Shown: positions 35,464 through 45,405 of the stretch, in pieces
Layout: each line of letters starts with the position of its first letter
Numbering within the stretch: position 1 is the first letter of the stretch
Assembly: GCA_002869585.1 (NCBI GenBank)
Contig: PKUO01000105.1
Location: 1-64,000 of the forward strand
DNA: 64,000 nucleotides
Reading direction: 5' to 3'
Source: Sedimenticola sp.
Lineage (GTDB): Bacteria > Pseudomonadota > Gammaproteobacteria > Chromatiales > Chromatiaceae
Position numbers and translations under genes: made by a program
The notes under the pieces: generated by a model
The model's database searches: none
What the model saw: the letters and a program-made list of their open reading frames with translations, nothing else
Told to the model about the DNA's origin: nothing

Positions 35464-36612
35464 ATGACAACACGACCTATCAAGAGTCTGGCAACGGCAT
35501 TTGTGCCTATGGTGCTAATCGCCACCACGGCATCCTGCACGCCCGTCAGAGATAATTCACCTGATTACACCTACTCCACCCATAGAAGTGATTCGGTGGC
35601 ACTCTGCAAGGATGCCGTAACCACCAAAATCAATCGGGACAAGGGTCACGGCATGAATATCCAATTTGATCGGCCTGAAGTTTTCGAGGCGTCGAGAAGG
35701 ATTGATACCGTAGAGGGCCGCGGTGTATTGCGGGACAACAGGCGATATACCAACTTTGAATACCGTTGCGATATCAATGTCGACTCCAATCGGGTGGTCC
35801 GCACCGATGTCGATTACCAGTACGACGCCGATGACAATCAACTGGTGCGTGTCTGCCAGGATCAAATCCGGGACAAGGTGCATAAAGAGGTAGGCCCGGG
35901 CGCCCGGCTGAACTTCAAGCCGGCGGATACCGAACAACTCTCCCGTCGCCAGGTGCGGATCTCCGGAGAGTATGACGTCTCGCTGAATAATCGAACCGGA
36001 AAAATGAGTTATCAGTGCGAAATCAATAAACGCATCGATAAAATCGCGTCGTATTCGAACCGCTGGCTGATACCACTTTCTGCACCGGTACGGGCCAATG
36101 AGCAGGACTGCCATGATGCCGTGTTGAAAAAGGCCCGTAGAAACGGCGCTGACCGGGTAAAGATCGAATCCACCGAGAGGGAACGCTCTTCCCGCGACCA
36201 GGTGAAAATCTACGGTGATGCCGCACTACTCGACGGCAGACAGTGGAAATCGATTGAATATGTATGCCGGATCAACACCAGATCGGATCGACTGGAAACA
36301 GTCAACTACAAATTTAAATCAGGCGGATCAGGACCAGTTCACTCAATGAAAGGCAATCAACATATCGAATCCCTCTGTAAAAAAGCACTGACCCAAATTG
36401 CCTTGACATCTTCACCCACAGATGAACGCCGGGTAAGGTTTATCGATTTTGCTTCGGAGCCATGACAGGTTAGAAAGCCGGACGGCGTTCATATCGATGG
36501 TGAAGTGAAACTTTTTGTGGATGGCTTTCCACAAACCAAACCCTTCAGATGCATCTATGACAGAGAGACCGATAAGGTCGAATCGGCAAAAATCTTTTTT
36601 AACGCAAAGTAA
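35464..36612 (+). pseudogene. Secreted four-repeat protein interrupted by an in-frame TGA
   Basis: An open frame of 333 codons to TGA at 36463-36465, then the same frame continues 48 codons to TAA at 36610-36612. An N-terminal signal segment (1-25, possible lipobox ending TASC) precedes four similar units, each with a Cys pair 52-58 residues apart: C48/C102, C131/C185, C216/C268 and C305/C363. Each unit has a V-x-I-x-G-E strand and ends F-x-Y/R-C-x-I. The fourth unit's second half, with its strand motif and Cys, lies after the stop, so the stop is a lesion (or a sequencing error), not the natural end. Function unknown; the units look like a periplasmic or outer-membrane beta domain. Confidence 0.75.
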
Positions 36613-36619
36613 ATACAAA

Positions 36620-36647
36620 AAAACCTCCACCGAACGGTGGAGGTTTT
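36620..36647. terminator. Bidirectional terminator between the repeat protein and hynL
   Basis: AAAACCTCCACCG (36620-36632) pairs with CGGTGGAGGTTTT (36635-36647) across a tight loop. It follows TAA 36612 by 7 nt and also serves the convergent hydrogenase operon. Its position after 36612 rather than 36465 supports 36612 as the ancestral gene end. Confidence 0.85.
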
Positions 36648-36671
36648 ATATGTCTGAGTCTTTATTTCTGA

Positions 36672-38426
36672 TTAGATTGAGCAGCTTGAACCATCACCTC
36701 CGGTGACCTGAACTTTGATCAACTCCTCGCCCTCTTCATCGGAAAGATGGACTGCACAGGCAATACAGGGATCGAAACTGTGAATCGTCCGTAGTATCTC
36801 AATCGGCTGCTGGGCATCATGCAACTCATGATTATCTTCCAGGGCAGCCTCATAAGCACCGGGCACGCCTTTCGGATCACGCGGACCGGCATTCCAGGTA
36901 GATGGCACAATCGCCTGGTAGTTTGCAATCTTTCCGTCCTCGATCACAATCCAGTGTCCAAGCGCACCACGTGGTGCTTCCATGTATCCCGCACCCTGAC
37001 ATTTGCTGGGCCAACTGCTCGGTTCCCAGAGTTTTTCGTTGAAGGTTTTGGTGTCACCCGCCTTGATGTTGGCGATCAGGTCATCGAACCATCCCTGCAT
37101 CTGATCTGCCAGCAGCTTGGTTTCGAGTGTTCTGGCGGCTGTTCGTCCCAGTGTTGAGAACAGGGCTTCGATAGGCGCATCCAGTTTCTGTAAGGCATAT
37201 GTTGCCAACTCCTTGGTCGGTTCATGGCCCTTGGCATACAACATCAGCACCCTGGACAACGGACCTACCTCTACCGACTGATCTTTCCAGCGCGGCGCCT
37301 TCATACAGGAGTAAGACTCCTCGACATCAAGCTGTTTATAGGGTGGCTGAGGTCCAGTGTAATTGAGCGTGGTTTCGCCATCGTAAGGGTGCAAACCCGC
37401 ATCCTTACCTTCTGAATAGTCGTACCAGGAGTGTGCAACGAATTCCTGAATCTGCGCCTGATCATGCACATCGACATCATGAACAGTGCTCAAATCCCGA
37501 TTCAGAATCACCCCTGACGGGAAGAAGAAGCTGGATGGATCGTTCATGCCGGTTGATGGCAGATCGCCGTAACACATGAAGTTACCCAGACCTTCGCCGC
37601 GGGAGAACCAGCCGGAATCCTTGTAGAAAGATGCTATCGCCAGTGTATCGGGTACATAGACCTGGTCCACAAAGGTGCGCATCATGGTAATGACATCCTG
37701 CACCTGTGAGAGCTTTTTCGAGTTGATGGCTGAATCGGAATTCAGATCAATAGGTGATGCAACACCCCCCACAAGGAAATTCGGATGTGGATTTTTACCT
37801 CCAAAGATCGTGTGCAACTTGGCGACATCCCGCTGCCAGGCCAGTGCTTCAAGATAATGCGCCGTAGCCATTAAATTGGCCTCTGGAGGCAGTTTATAGG
37901 CGGGATGGCCCCAGTATGCCTTGGCGAAAATACCCAGTTGTCCGGCCTCGACAAAGTTCTTCAGCTTCTTCTTGGTGTCTGAGAAATAACCCGGTGATGA
38001 TTTCGGCCAGTTACCCAGAGATTGGGCCAACTCGGATGTGGCCTTCGGATCGGCATTCAGCGCGGATACGATATCCACCCAGTCCAGGGCATGCAGGTGA
38101 TAGAAGTGCATGACATGGTCATGGATATACTGCGCCCCGATCATCAGATTACGAATCAACTGTGCGTTGGTGGGTATCTCGTAATTCAGGGCATCCTCAA
38201 CCGACCGGATGGAGGCCATGCCATGCACCAGAGTACAGACACCGCAGATTCTCTGGGCATAGGCCCAGGAATCACGTGGGTCTCTGCCCTTCAGAATGGT
38301 TTCAATACCACGCACCATGGTACCCGAGGAGTAGGCTTGACCAATTTTCTGGCCATCCATCTGCGCCTCGATACGTAAGTGGCCCTCAATACGAGTGATC
38401 GGATCAACGACTACGCGTTCGCTCAT
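36672..38426 (-). CDS. hynL: [NiFe] hydrogenase large subunit (Isp-type, HynL)
   Basis: Catalytic subunit carrying the NiFe(CN)2CO centre. The 584 residues contain DPITRIEGHLRIE at the N-terminus, the L1 motif RICGVCTLVH (C61, C64) and the L2 motif DPCIACAVH (C554, C557, H560). Residues 561-584 form the extension removed by a maturation protease after H560. It ends the operon hupH-hynS-isp1-isp2-hynL, where the large subunit is parted from the small by isp1 and isp2, as in Thiocapsa roseopersicina and Allochromatium. That order marks group 1e hydrogenases. Confidence 0.96.
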   Translation of the reverse strand: MSERVVVDPITRIEGHLRIEAQMDGQKIGQAYSSGTMVRGIETILKGRDPRDSWAYAQRICGVCTLVHGMASIRSVEDALNYEIPTNAQLIRNLMIGAQYIHDHVMHFYHLHALDWVDIVSALNADPKATSELAQSLGNWPKSSPGYFSDTKKKLKNFVEAGQLGIFAKAYWGHPAYKLPPEANLMATAHYLEALAWQRDVAKLHTIFGGKNPHPNFLVGGVASPIDLNSDSAINSKKLSQVQDVITMMRTFVDQVYVPDTLAIASFYKDSGWFSRGEGLGNFMCYGDLPSTGMNDPSSFFFPSGVILNRDLSTVHDVDVHDQAQIQEFVAHSWYDYSEGKDAGLHPYDGETTLNYTGPQPPYKQLDVEESYSCMKAPRWKDQSVEVGPLSRVLMLYAKGHEPTKELATYALQKLDAPIEALFSTLGRTAARTLETKLLADQMQGWFDDLIANIKAGDTKTFNEKLWEPSSWPSKCQGAGYMEAPRGALGHWIVIEDGKIANYQAIVPSTWNAGPRDPKGVPGAYEAALEDNHELHDAQQPIEILRTIHSFDPCIACAVHLSDEEGEELIKVQVTGGDGSSCSI

Positions 38427-38548
38427 AACTGTTTTCTCCAGTTATCGCCCTACTCTTTTCAATCTCTGGTCAGGCGATGCATATCTCACACTATCTACTA
38501 GAGTGAGCTAAGGATTATTACATCAGTGAAATCGCTCGATCTCACCAC

Positions 38549-39823
38549 TTATTCTTTGGTTTCATCCACCACAAGATGTTCCGCCACCAGTTCTGAAAGG
38601 CCTGTGATGGGCATCTCCATCTTGTACTCTTCCAGCCCCTCTTCAATGACCAGACGGCAGTTGGCGCAGGCGGTAACCAGGATATCGGCTCCGGTCTGCT
38701 CAAGCTGCTCTTTCTTGCGCTTGAATACTTTCAGCCTCAGCTCTTCGGCGTCCTCATTACTCGATACGCCGCCACCACCACCGCAACACCAAGCCCACTT
38801 GCCATGATCCTGCATTTCAATGAAATTGGTGGTTACCATACCCATCAGATTTCGCGGCTCCTCGATCACACCACCCTTACGCACCAGGGAACAGGGATCA
38901 TGGAAAGTCATGGAATCTGACTCGAGACCCGTGGTTTTGATGCGACCAGAGGCGCGCAGTTCGTCCAGCAACTCGAGAATATGCACCACTTTGAAAGGGA
39001 ATGGCTTGCCGATGAGGTTCGGCCCTTCCCAGCGGATAGCGGTATAGGCATGTCCACATTCCGGACTGATGACACACTTGACCTTGAGTCGTTCTGCGCC
39101 ATCGACGATTCTTTGCACCAGCTCACGAGCGATATCGCTTGATCCGATCTGGATACCAGAGTTAGTCGCCTCGAATGCCGTTGAACAGAGTGTCCAGGTC
39201 ACTTTTGCTTGCTTGAAGATCTTCGCCAGCGCTTCCAGGTATTCCGGGAAGTTCATGATCTCCATGGACGAGAGCAGCACCAGATAATCGGCACCCACTG
39301 CATCCATTGGAATCGTCAGGCCTGAGTCGGCCTCGATGTGTTTGATTTGGGCCTCGACCGCTTTCAATGTCACGCCCATCGGACTGCCAATCTTGACGGC
39401 ACGCATGGATGCGCCTTTGACCCCTTCCGGGGCATTTCCAGATGCAACCATGCCCTCACGGGCCTTGCGCACCATATAGGCAATGTCGTTACCCACTGGG
39501 CATACCATGGAACAGCGTGCACACATGGTACAGCTATCGTAAAGCAACTCCTGCCACTCCTGGAGGAGCTCATCGGTAACCGGTTTCGACAGTCCCAGCA
39601 GAGACTTGATTTTGCCTACGATGGTGTACTCCTGCTCCCAGACTCGACGCAGCGGTTCAAGCTTGCGTATGGGTGTGTACTTGGGATCTCCCGTCTCTGT
39701 GTAGAACAGGCAGGCCTCGGCACACATACCGCAACTGACGCAGCTGGAGAAAAAGGCTGCTACCGGGGCATCAATCTGCTCTTTAAAGGCATTAAGTCCG
39801 CGTTCAAGTGTAGCTTCGCTCAT
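38549..39823 (-). CDS. isp2: Isp2, heterodisulfide-reductase-like iron-sulfur protein
   Basis: An electron-transfer subunit of 424 residues. Two ferredoxin-type [4Fe-4S] sites occupy the N-terminal part: CVSCGMCAEAC (C28, C31, C34, C38) and CTMCARCSMVC (C98, C101, C104, C108). Two CCG-like domains follow (SPECGHAYTAIRW; then WCCGGGGG with CANCRLV), as in HdrB. Isp1 and Isp2 together resemble DsrM/DsrK and HdrE/HdrD and link the hydrogenase to the quinone pool or to thiol/persulfide chemistry. The start overlaps the isp1 stop by 4 nt. Confidence 0.93.
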   Translation of the reverse strand: MSEATLERGLNAFKEQIDAPVAAFFSSCVSCGMCAEACLFYTETGDPKYTPIRKLEPLRRVWEQEYTIVGKIKSLLGLSKPVTDELLQEWQELLYDSCTMCARCSMVCPVGNDIAYMVRKAREGMVASGNAPEGVKGASMRAVKIGSPMGVTLKAVEAQIKHIEADSGLTIPMDAVGADYLVLLSSMEIMNFPEYLEALAKIFKQAKVTWTLCSTAFEATNSGIQIGSSDIARELVQRIVDGAERLKVKCVISPECGHAYTAIRWEGPNLIGKPFPFKVVHILELLDELRASGRIKTTGLESDSMTFHDPCSLVRKGGVIEEPRNLMGMVTTNFIEMQDHGKWAWCCGGGGGVSSNEDAEELRLKVFKRKKEQLEQTGADILVTACANCRLVIEEGLEEYKMEMPITGLSELVAEHLVVDETKE

Positions 39824-40482
39824 GACTCAACCACTCTGCGACCGCTCATGGCGCCGTTGTACCAGCGTGCAATAAACAAGGTAAACGCATGCATCAGCTT
39901 GGTGAATGGAAAGAAAATCATCAGTGCCTCAATCGACAGGATGTGAAGACCCAATGCCAGCGGATAGGGGTCTATCATCCGATGATAGGCGATATAACCG
40001 GTAAGCATTGGCAAAAAGGTCAGTGCCCATACCAGCCAATCTTCGTTGGTTGTCAAAATACGCATGACCGGACTGCTGATGCGGTGCCACAAGGCTGCAA
40101 GCAGCGCAACGATGGACAAAACTGCCGCAGCATCCACTAAGGGATTGGGCAGTCCTGGCCAGCCAAATCCGAAAGTTTCGCGAAACAATTCAATATGCGG
40201 AACAAACAGTATCAGACTGATCAGCAGACCGATGTGGAACACGTAACCAACCAATATGGTCAACGGCTGGCGCTTGAACATTCCAGGCTCGGGCAGTGAA
40301 CGTGTCAGAACAGATTTCATGCCAGGCCCAAACTCGGTGCCTCTCGGTTCAGAAAAGTTGGCTTTTCTTCCCAGCGAAAATATTTCAAAAAATCTGACTA
40401 CTACGCCGATCACAAATATCAGTGCGGCGACATCGAATGCGGGACCACGCACCCATAAGAGAAAGTCCATCGGTTCGCTCAT
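39820..40482 (-). CDS. isp1: Isp1, NarI-like membrane cytochrome b
   Basis: A membrane protein of 220 residues with five hydrophobic segments and His residues placed like the two-haem b ligands of NarI and DsrM (FHIGLLISLILFVPHIEL, LWHRISSPV, LGLHILSIEALMIFFPFTKLMHAF in order). It anchors the hydrogenase and passes electrons between periplasm and Isp2. Four-nt overlaps with hynS upstream and isp2 downstream show tight coupling. Confidence 0.92.
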   Translation of the reverse strand: MSEPMDFLLWVRGPAFDVAALIFVIGVVVRFFEIFSLGRKANFSEPRGTEFGPGMKSVLTRSLPEPGMFKRQPLTILVGYVFHIGLLISLILFVPHIELFRETFGFGWPGLPNPLVDAAAVLSIVALLAALWHRISSPVMRILTTNEDWLVWALTFLPMLTGYIAYHRMIDPYPLALGLHILSIEALMIFFPFTKLMHAFTLFIARWYNGAMSGRRVVES

Positions 40483-41570
40483 GACGTTTTCTCCAGATCA
40501 TCAACGGTAACAGTGCCATGGTTTTTCGCCGCATTCGACTTGGTCTTGTGATTCAGACCGGCGGTGGCGGCACCCAGTGCTACACCGGCAGCAACGCCGA
40601 CGGTGACAAGTTTGGAGACATCGCTGGTCGGTATCGACAAGGCGTTGTAAAAACCGCCCGCATCCCAGAAATCAGGTTCGGAACAGCCGAGGCAGCCGTG
40701 ACCTGATTCAACCGGCCAACTGGCCCCCTGATTCCACTTGGCAGTGGCACAGGCGTTATAGGTCATAGGTCCTTTGCAGCCCAGTTTGTAGAGGCACCAT
40801 CCCTTCTTGGCGCCTTCGTCGTCAAAGGTCTCTGCAAACAGGCCCTTGTCATAAAATGGACGGCGATAGCAGCGATCATGGATGCTCTGCCCGTAAAAAA
40901 CCATGGGCCGGCCATACTCATCCAACTCGGGAATAGTCCCAAAGGTCAGAAAATGTGCCAGAACACCGGTTATCACCACCGGAATAGGCGGACAGCCGGA
41001 TACGTTGATTATCGGTTTATCCTTAATGATGTCCGATACCGCTACCGCACCGGTAGGATTGGGCTCAGCCTTGTGAAGACCACCAAAAGCTGCACAGGTA
41101 CCTACCGCGATGATCGCAGCGGCGCCCTTGGCGCTCTCTTCCAGCATCTGCAGATTGGAGATACCGGCGATGGTTGAGTAGCCGGCATTACCCTCTGGGA
41201 TTGATCCATCAACGACCAGCAGGTACTCCCCCTCGTTTTCATGCATGGCCTCTTCACGGGCTGCTTCGGCAGCATCCCCGGCAGCAACCTGCAAGGTGTG
41301 GTGGTAATCGAGTGAGATGTGATCAAAGATCAGGTTCTCAACCGTGGGCGCATGACTGCGGGTCAATGACTCGGTACAGCCGGTACACTCCTGGAAGGAT
41401 AACCAGATTACGGATGGTCGTTTGGCCTTCTCTAAAGCAGCGGCAATGGCCGGAACCATTGTCGGTGGCAGTGCCATCATAGATGCAGTCGCGGTACAGA
41501 ACTTCAGAAAACCGCGTCGAGACACCCCATGAAGCCTAAGGCTCTCACCAAGGGTCTTTGTGTCAGCCAT
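40479..41570 (-). CDS. hynS: [NiFe] hydrogenase small subunit (Isp-type, HynS)
   Basis: Fe-S subunit of 363 residues. The Tat signal SRRGFLKF (17-24) sends the folded heterodimer to the periplasm. The proximal cluster block is ECTGCTES (C62, C65); the extra Cys residues of oxygen-tolerant enzymes are absent, Gly standing at both places (G64, and Gly in TCAAFGG). Medial and distal cluster Cys/His residues are present (HDRCYRRPFYD, GWCLYKLGCKGP, GCLGCSEPDFW). A C-terminal hydrophobic segment (VTVGVAAGVALGAATAG) is a likely anchor. ATG 41570 has GGGAGG upstream; a TTG four codons earlier does not. Confidence 0.96.
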   Translation of the reverse strand: MADTKTLGESLRLHGVSRRGFLKFCTATASMMALPPTMVPAIAAALEKAKRPSVIWLSFQECTGCTESLTRSHAPTVENLIFDHISLDYHHTLQVAAGDAAEAAREEAMHENEGEYLLVVDGSIPEGNAGYSTIAGISNLQMLEESAKGAAAIIAVGTCAAFGGLHKAEPNPTGAVAVSDIIKDKPIINVSGCPPIPVVITGVLAHFLTFGTIPELDEYGRPMVFYGQSIHDRCYRRPFYDKGLFAETFDDEGAKKGWCLYKLGCKGPMTYNACATAKWNQGASWPVESGHGCLGCSEPDFWDAGGFYNALSIPTSDVSKLVTVGVAAGVALGAATAGLNHKTKSNAAKNHGTVTVDDLEKTS

Positions 41571-41596
41571 ATTACCTCCCAACGGATATTGGCTTG

Positions 41597-42022
41597 TTAA
41601 AACTCGGCATTGCTTTGCTCTAAGGTTTCACCGATCAATGCAATACTGTCGAGAATATCTGCGTTTTGTGTCATGAGAATTGTCGGAACCTGGGTGACTT
41701 CTATCTGCAGCGCCACCCTGCTCAGTTCAGGGTTTTTATGTTCAACCAGCCAAACTGCCGGATACTGGGTTTCGAAAATTTTCGTCTCACCGAGTGCATT
41801 GACTGTTGCACTCACCTCACCTGTCCCAAGGAAAGACAACAACCTGTCCTCGTCACCAGGGCCAAAAGGTATGGCCTGCAGATCCAGAATCGTAGACTCG
41901 CCACTCTCGGCAAGCCTGATCAGGGCATGGCGTATTTCATGCAGCAGCGGAAGCGTGTTTTCGGTCAGTTCCGAAATCACCGCAGGCTCCACCACAATCT
42001 TAATATTGTCTAATACAGTCAT
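41597..42022 (-). CDS. HupH/HyaF-family hydrogenase maturation protein
   Basis: A protein of 141 residues, 26 nt upstream of hynS. It carries the HupH C-terminal pattern LSFLGTGEVSATVNALGETK followed by IFETQYPAVWLVEH. HupH/HyaF proteins assist maturation of uptake hydrogenases, in E. coli and Rhizobium mainly on the small subunit. It is shorter than full HupH (about 280 residues) and holds one copy of the domain. Confidence 0.82.
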   Translation of the reverse strand: MTVLDNIKIVVEPAVISELTENTLPLLHEIRHALIRLAESGESTILDLQAIPFGPGDEDRLLSFLGTGEVSATVNALGETKIFETQYPAVWLVEHKNPELSRVALQIEVTQVPTILMTQNADILDSIALIGETLEQSNAEF

Positions 42023-42277
42023 ACTCTTAATTAATTCATTTCTCAGGTGTATAGATTAGACTTTCGCAACACTTTTTGTGATGACACAGGTCAGTTATTT
42101 TTGCGCTTTTCAGAAATTCATTGACAAAATTCAATGCGACAGAATTTAAAGCCGATATTCCCCCCTCGTATTAAGCAAAACTTAAGACAAGAACAGACAA
42201 TTATCGGCAATAAGTGTAGACCTAATTTTTAAATTTTGATGTTTGAATTAAACAATCAATACCCTGAAAAAAAGGGG

Positions 42278-42748
42278 CTAACTGTCTTTCCACTTATCGA
42301 TCAAGGCCATGACCCGTTCGGCTGCGACAGGCACGGAGGGTGCAACCTGTTCCGAAGGTTGTTCGCCCCAGTCCAGGTAGAGAGGTTCTATCCCGACCAA
42401 GGCCCTATGTTCGGGATAATGATCAGACAAACGTGCGATATCCAAAAGGTCTGTAAGTCCTACCTCATGCACGCTCTGGCGATTACCGGTGAGGTACTTA
42501 TCCATGGCGTCCCCTTCGTAGCAAACCACGTTGCCGGCCTCTCCTCCGGTTCGTGCGGCATCGACGACAACCAGGTTGTTGTGGGTTGCCAGCAACTCTG
42601 CCAGGGTAAAGCTCAAGGTTCCACCATCAATAAAGGTGACATTTGCCAAATCGGGGTGCTGTTTCTCAAGCAATTGGACAACATGCACACCGACACCCTC
42701 ATCGCTCAACAGCGTGTTGCCTATACCCAGTACCAGTGTCGTTTTCAT
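42278..42748 (-). CDS. Hydrogenase maturation protease (HyaD/HupD family)
   Basis: The endopeptidase that removes the C-terminal extension of the large subunit after nickel insertion. The 156 residues show LVLGIGNTLLSDEGVG with nickel-binding E17, D63 in VVDAARTGG and H94 in VHEVGL, the three ligands of the HybD fold. It is the first gene of the hydrogenase locus; a 255-nt AT-rich gap separates it from hupH and may hold the operon promoter. The likely substrate is HynL (cleavage after H560). Confidence 0.93.
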   Translation of the reverse strand: MKTTLVLGIGNTLLSDEGVGVHVVQLLEKQHPDLANVTFIDGGTLSFTLAELLATHNNLVVVDAARTGGEAGNVVCYEGDAMDKYLTGNRQSVHEVGLTDLLDIARLSDHYPEHRALVGIEPLYLDWGEQPSEQVAPSVPVAAERVMALIDKWKDS

Positions 42749-42918
42749 GTGCAGGTCTCTATAAAAAATTTGCCGGACAGTTTACTGACGATCCAATGTG
42801 TTTTCACTATACGGCAACTTCCCAGGGGCATTTCTGCGCTCCATCAAGACAGTAATATCATTTAATTATTGATTTCTGATTAGCTGACGTGGGTCAAAAT
42901 AAATCCCGATTTTCGACA

Positions 42919-42951
42919 TATAATTTTCACTGTAGGCGCTGTATTGCGCCT
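42919..42951 (+). promoter_or_regulatory. Promoter and 5' hairpin of the sulfur globule gene
   Basis: A perfect -10 TATAAT at 42919-42924, with no good -35, would start transcription near 42931. A stem AGGCGC (42934-42939) / GCGCCT (42946-42951) with a 6-nt loop follows at once, so the mRNA would begin with a hairpin, an arrangement that protects abundant mRNAs from decay. Confidence 0.5.
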
Positions 42952-42995
42952 TGAGCTGGCAGTATTCAATCTCAAAACCGGAGGGAGATTCGTCA

Positions 42996-43301
42996 ATGAA
43001 AAAAACAACGCGCTTCTTCGCTGCTGCTACGATTGCTGGTGCGGCAGCAATGGCTCCTTTGAGTGCAGACGCCTGGTGGTGGCCAGGCAGTGGTTGGGGA
43101 GGCCCATGGGGTGGTGGTCCCTGGGGCGGCAATCCATGGTATGGGGGCGGTTACCCCTACTATGGCGGCTATCCAGGCTGGGGGGGCTATCCTGCCTATG
43201 GGTACGGCTATCCCGGTTGGGGTGGTTATCCTGCCTATGGTTACGGCTATCCTTATGCCCCTGCACCCCAGGCAAGCCAGGCAGCCCCCAGTAGCGAATA
43301 A
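42996..43301 (+). CDS. Sulfur globule protein
   Basis: A protein of 101 residues with a Sec signal peptide (1-26, cleavage after SADA). The mature part is almost wholly Gly, Tyr, Pro, Trp and Ala. Short units such as GGYPGWGGYPAYGYGYP occur twice in a row, and the end is Ala/Gln/Ser-rich. Composition and repeats match the envelope proteins of intracellular or periplasmic sulfur globules (Sgp of Allochromatium vinosum). It is structural and coats stored zero-valent sulfur. GGAGGGAG precedes the ATG at 42996; an upstream in-frame Met (42951) lacks a site. A terminator follows. Confidence 0.87.
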   Translation: MKKTTRFFAAATIAGAAAMAPLSADAWWWPGSGWGGPWGGGPWGGNPWYGGGYPYYGGYPGWGGYPAYGYGYPGWGGYPAYGYGYPYAPAPQASQAAPSSE

Positions 43302-43314
43302 TTCAACCCAGACA

Positions 43315-43344
43315 AAAAACCCCGTCCTTGGTGGCGGGGTTTTT
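43315..43344. terminator. Terminator after the sulfur globule gene
   Basis: AAAAACCCCG (43315-43324) pairs with CGGGGTTTTT (43335-43344) around a 10-nt loop. It lies between the convergent sulfur globule gene and serS and can serve both. Confidence 0.85.
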
Positions 43345-43369
43345 CTGTTTGCTCAGGCCCTGGATTCAA

Positions 43370-44647
<1,278 letters not shown>

Positions 44648-44959
44648 TTACTCACCGGTATTGATTGTGGCGGGCCAACTGACGATATGACCCGGTTTAA
44701 TTAATTGATTGAGGTGTTCCAGCACGCTCTCGATTTTTTCAGGCCGGTCGAAAAACTCCATGATCAGGGGCAGATCCAGGGACATATCAAGCAGTGTTGA
44801 AGAGTGCATCGCACCGGATTGCCCAAACCCGGCAATACCGCGAAAGGCTGTCACGCCTGCGACATGCGCTTCATCATGCAGATACTGCATGATGTGCTGA
44901 TACTGATGCTGACCCTCGGTCAGATAAAGCCGCACCATAGTCACTGCCTGAGTCGTCAT
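44648..44959 (-). CDS. DUF190 protein
   Basis: A small soluble protein of 103 residues with a GlnB-like alpha/beta fold typical of DUF190: RLYLTEGQHQYQHIMQYL, FRGIAGFG and VEFF-like MEFFDRPEKIESVLEHLN. It overlaps the crcB stop by 4 nt (ATGA), and DUF190 genes often sit beside crcB, so a role in fluoride export control is likely but unproven. I chose ATG 44959 over 44989 because the overlap gives coupling and the family start fits. Confidence 0.88.
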   Translation of the reverse strand: MTTQAVTMVRLYLTEGQHQYQHIMQYLHDEAHVAGVTAFRGIAGFGQSGAMHSSTLLDMSLDLPLIMEFFDRPEKIESVLEHLNQLIKPGHIVSWPATINTGE

Positions 44960-45330
44960 AGCTGTCTCCCGATCAACATTCCCAACCATGCCGCAGCCAC
45001 GCAGGCGAGCACGGATATCAGCATATTGGCGCCAGCCTTCCAGTAATCCGCCTGTTCCAGCAGATTCATGGTTTCTATGGAAAAGGTGGAAAAGGTTGTA
45101 AAGGCGCCGAGAAAACCGATCAGCAGCGCACCACGCAGTTCAGGGCTTACCGTCATCCTCTCCAGAAACAGGATATAGAGAAATCCCATAGCCAGAGAAC
45201 CCAACAGATTGACCACCAGCGTGCCGTAGGGAAAGCCCCTGCCCAGCCAGGCATAGACGCCGTTCGACACCCAGAAACGCATCAGCGCTCCCAGGGCGCC
45301 ACCGCCGGCAATGGCCATCGTCTGTAGCAA
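44956..45330 (-). CDS. crcB: Fluoride ion channel CrcB/Fluc
   Basis: An inner-membrane fluoride exporter of 124 residues with four hydrophobic helices. It has GGALGALMRFWVSN, YGTLVVNLLGSLAMGF (the Asn that lines the pore) and GFLGAFTTFSTFSIET (the phenylalanine track and Na-site region). Two copies assemble head to tail. I found no fluoride riboswitch in the 75 nt upstream. Followed by the overlapping DUF190 gene. Confidence 0.96.
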   Translation of the reverse strand: MLQTMAIAGGGALGALMRFWVSNGVYAWLGRGFPYGTLVVNLLGSLAMGFLYILFLERMTVSPELRGALLIGFLGAFTTFSTFSIETMNLLEQADYWKAGANMLISVLACVAAAWLGMLIGRQL

Positions 45331-45405
45331 TTTGGGCTCTCCAGGTATTCGATCAGCGGGATATTCTACACTTTCTCAGCACAGGTTTTGACATAGGCCG
45401 GGAAT

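Noticed and set aside
36463-36465. TGA as selenocysteine codon
   Set aside because: No SECIS-like stem is evident and the protein is a secreted repeat protein, not a redox enzyme; nonsense mutation is simpler.
42866-43132. A Pro/His/Gln-rich reverse-strand ORF
   Set aside because: It is the mirror of the Gly/Tyr/Trp codons of the sulfur globule gene, which has a signal peptide, ribosome site and terminator.
43060-43260. Short tandem-like repeats that might suggest a CRISPR or satellite
   Set aside because: They are codon-level repeats inside the sulfur globule coding sequence; there are no spacers.
45331-45405. Possible fluoride riboswitch before crcB
   Set aside because: The 75-nt region does not show the conserved pseudoknot core.
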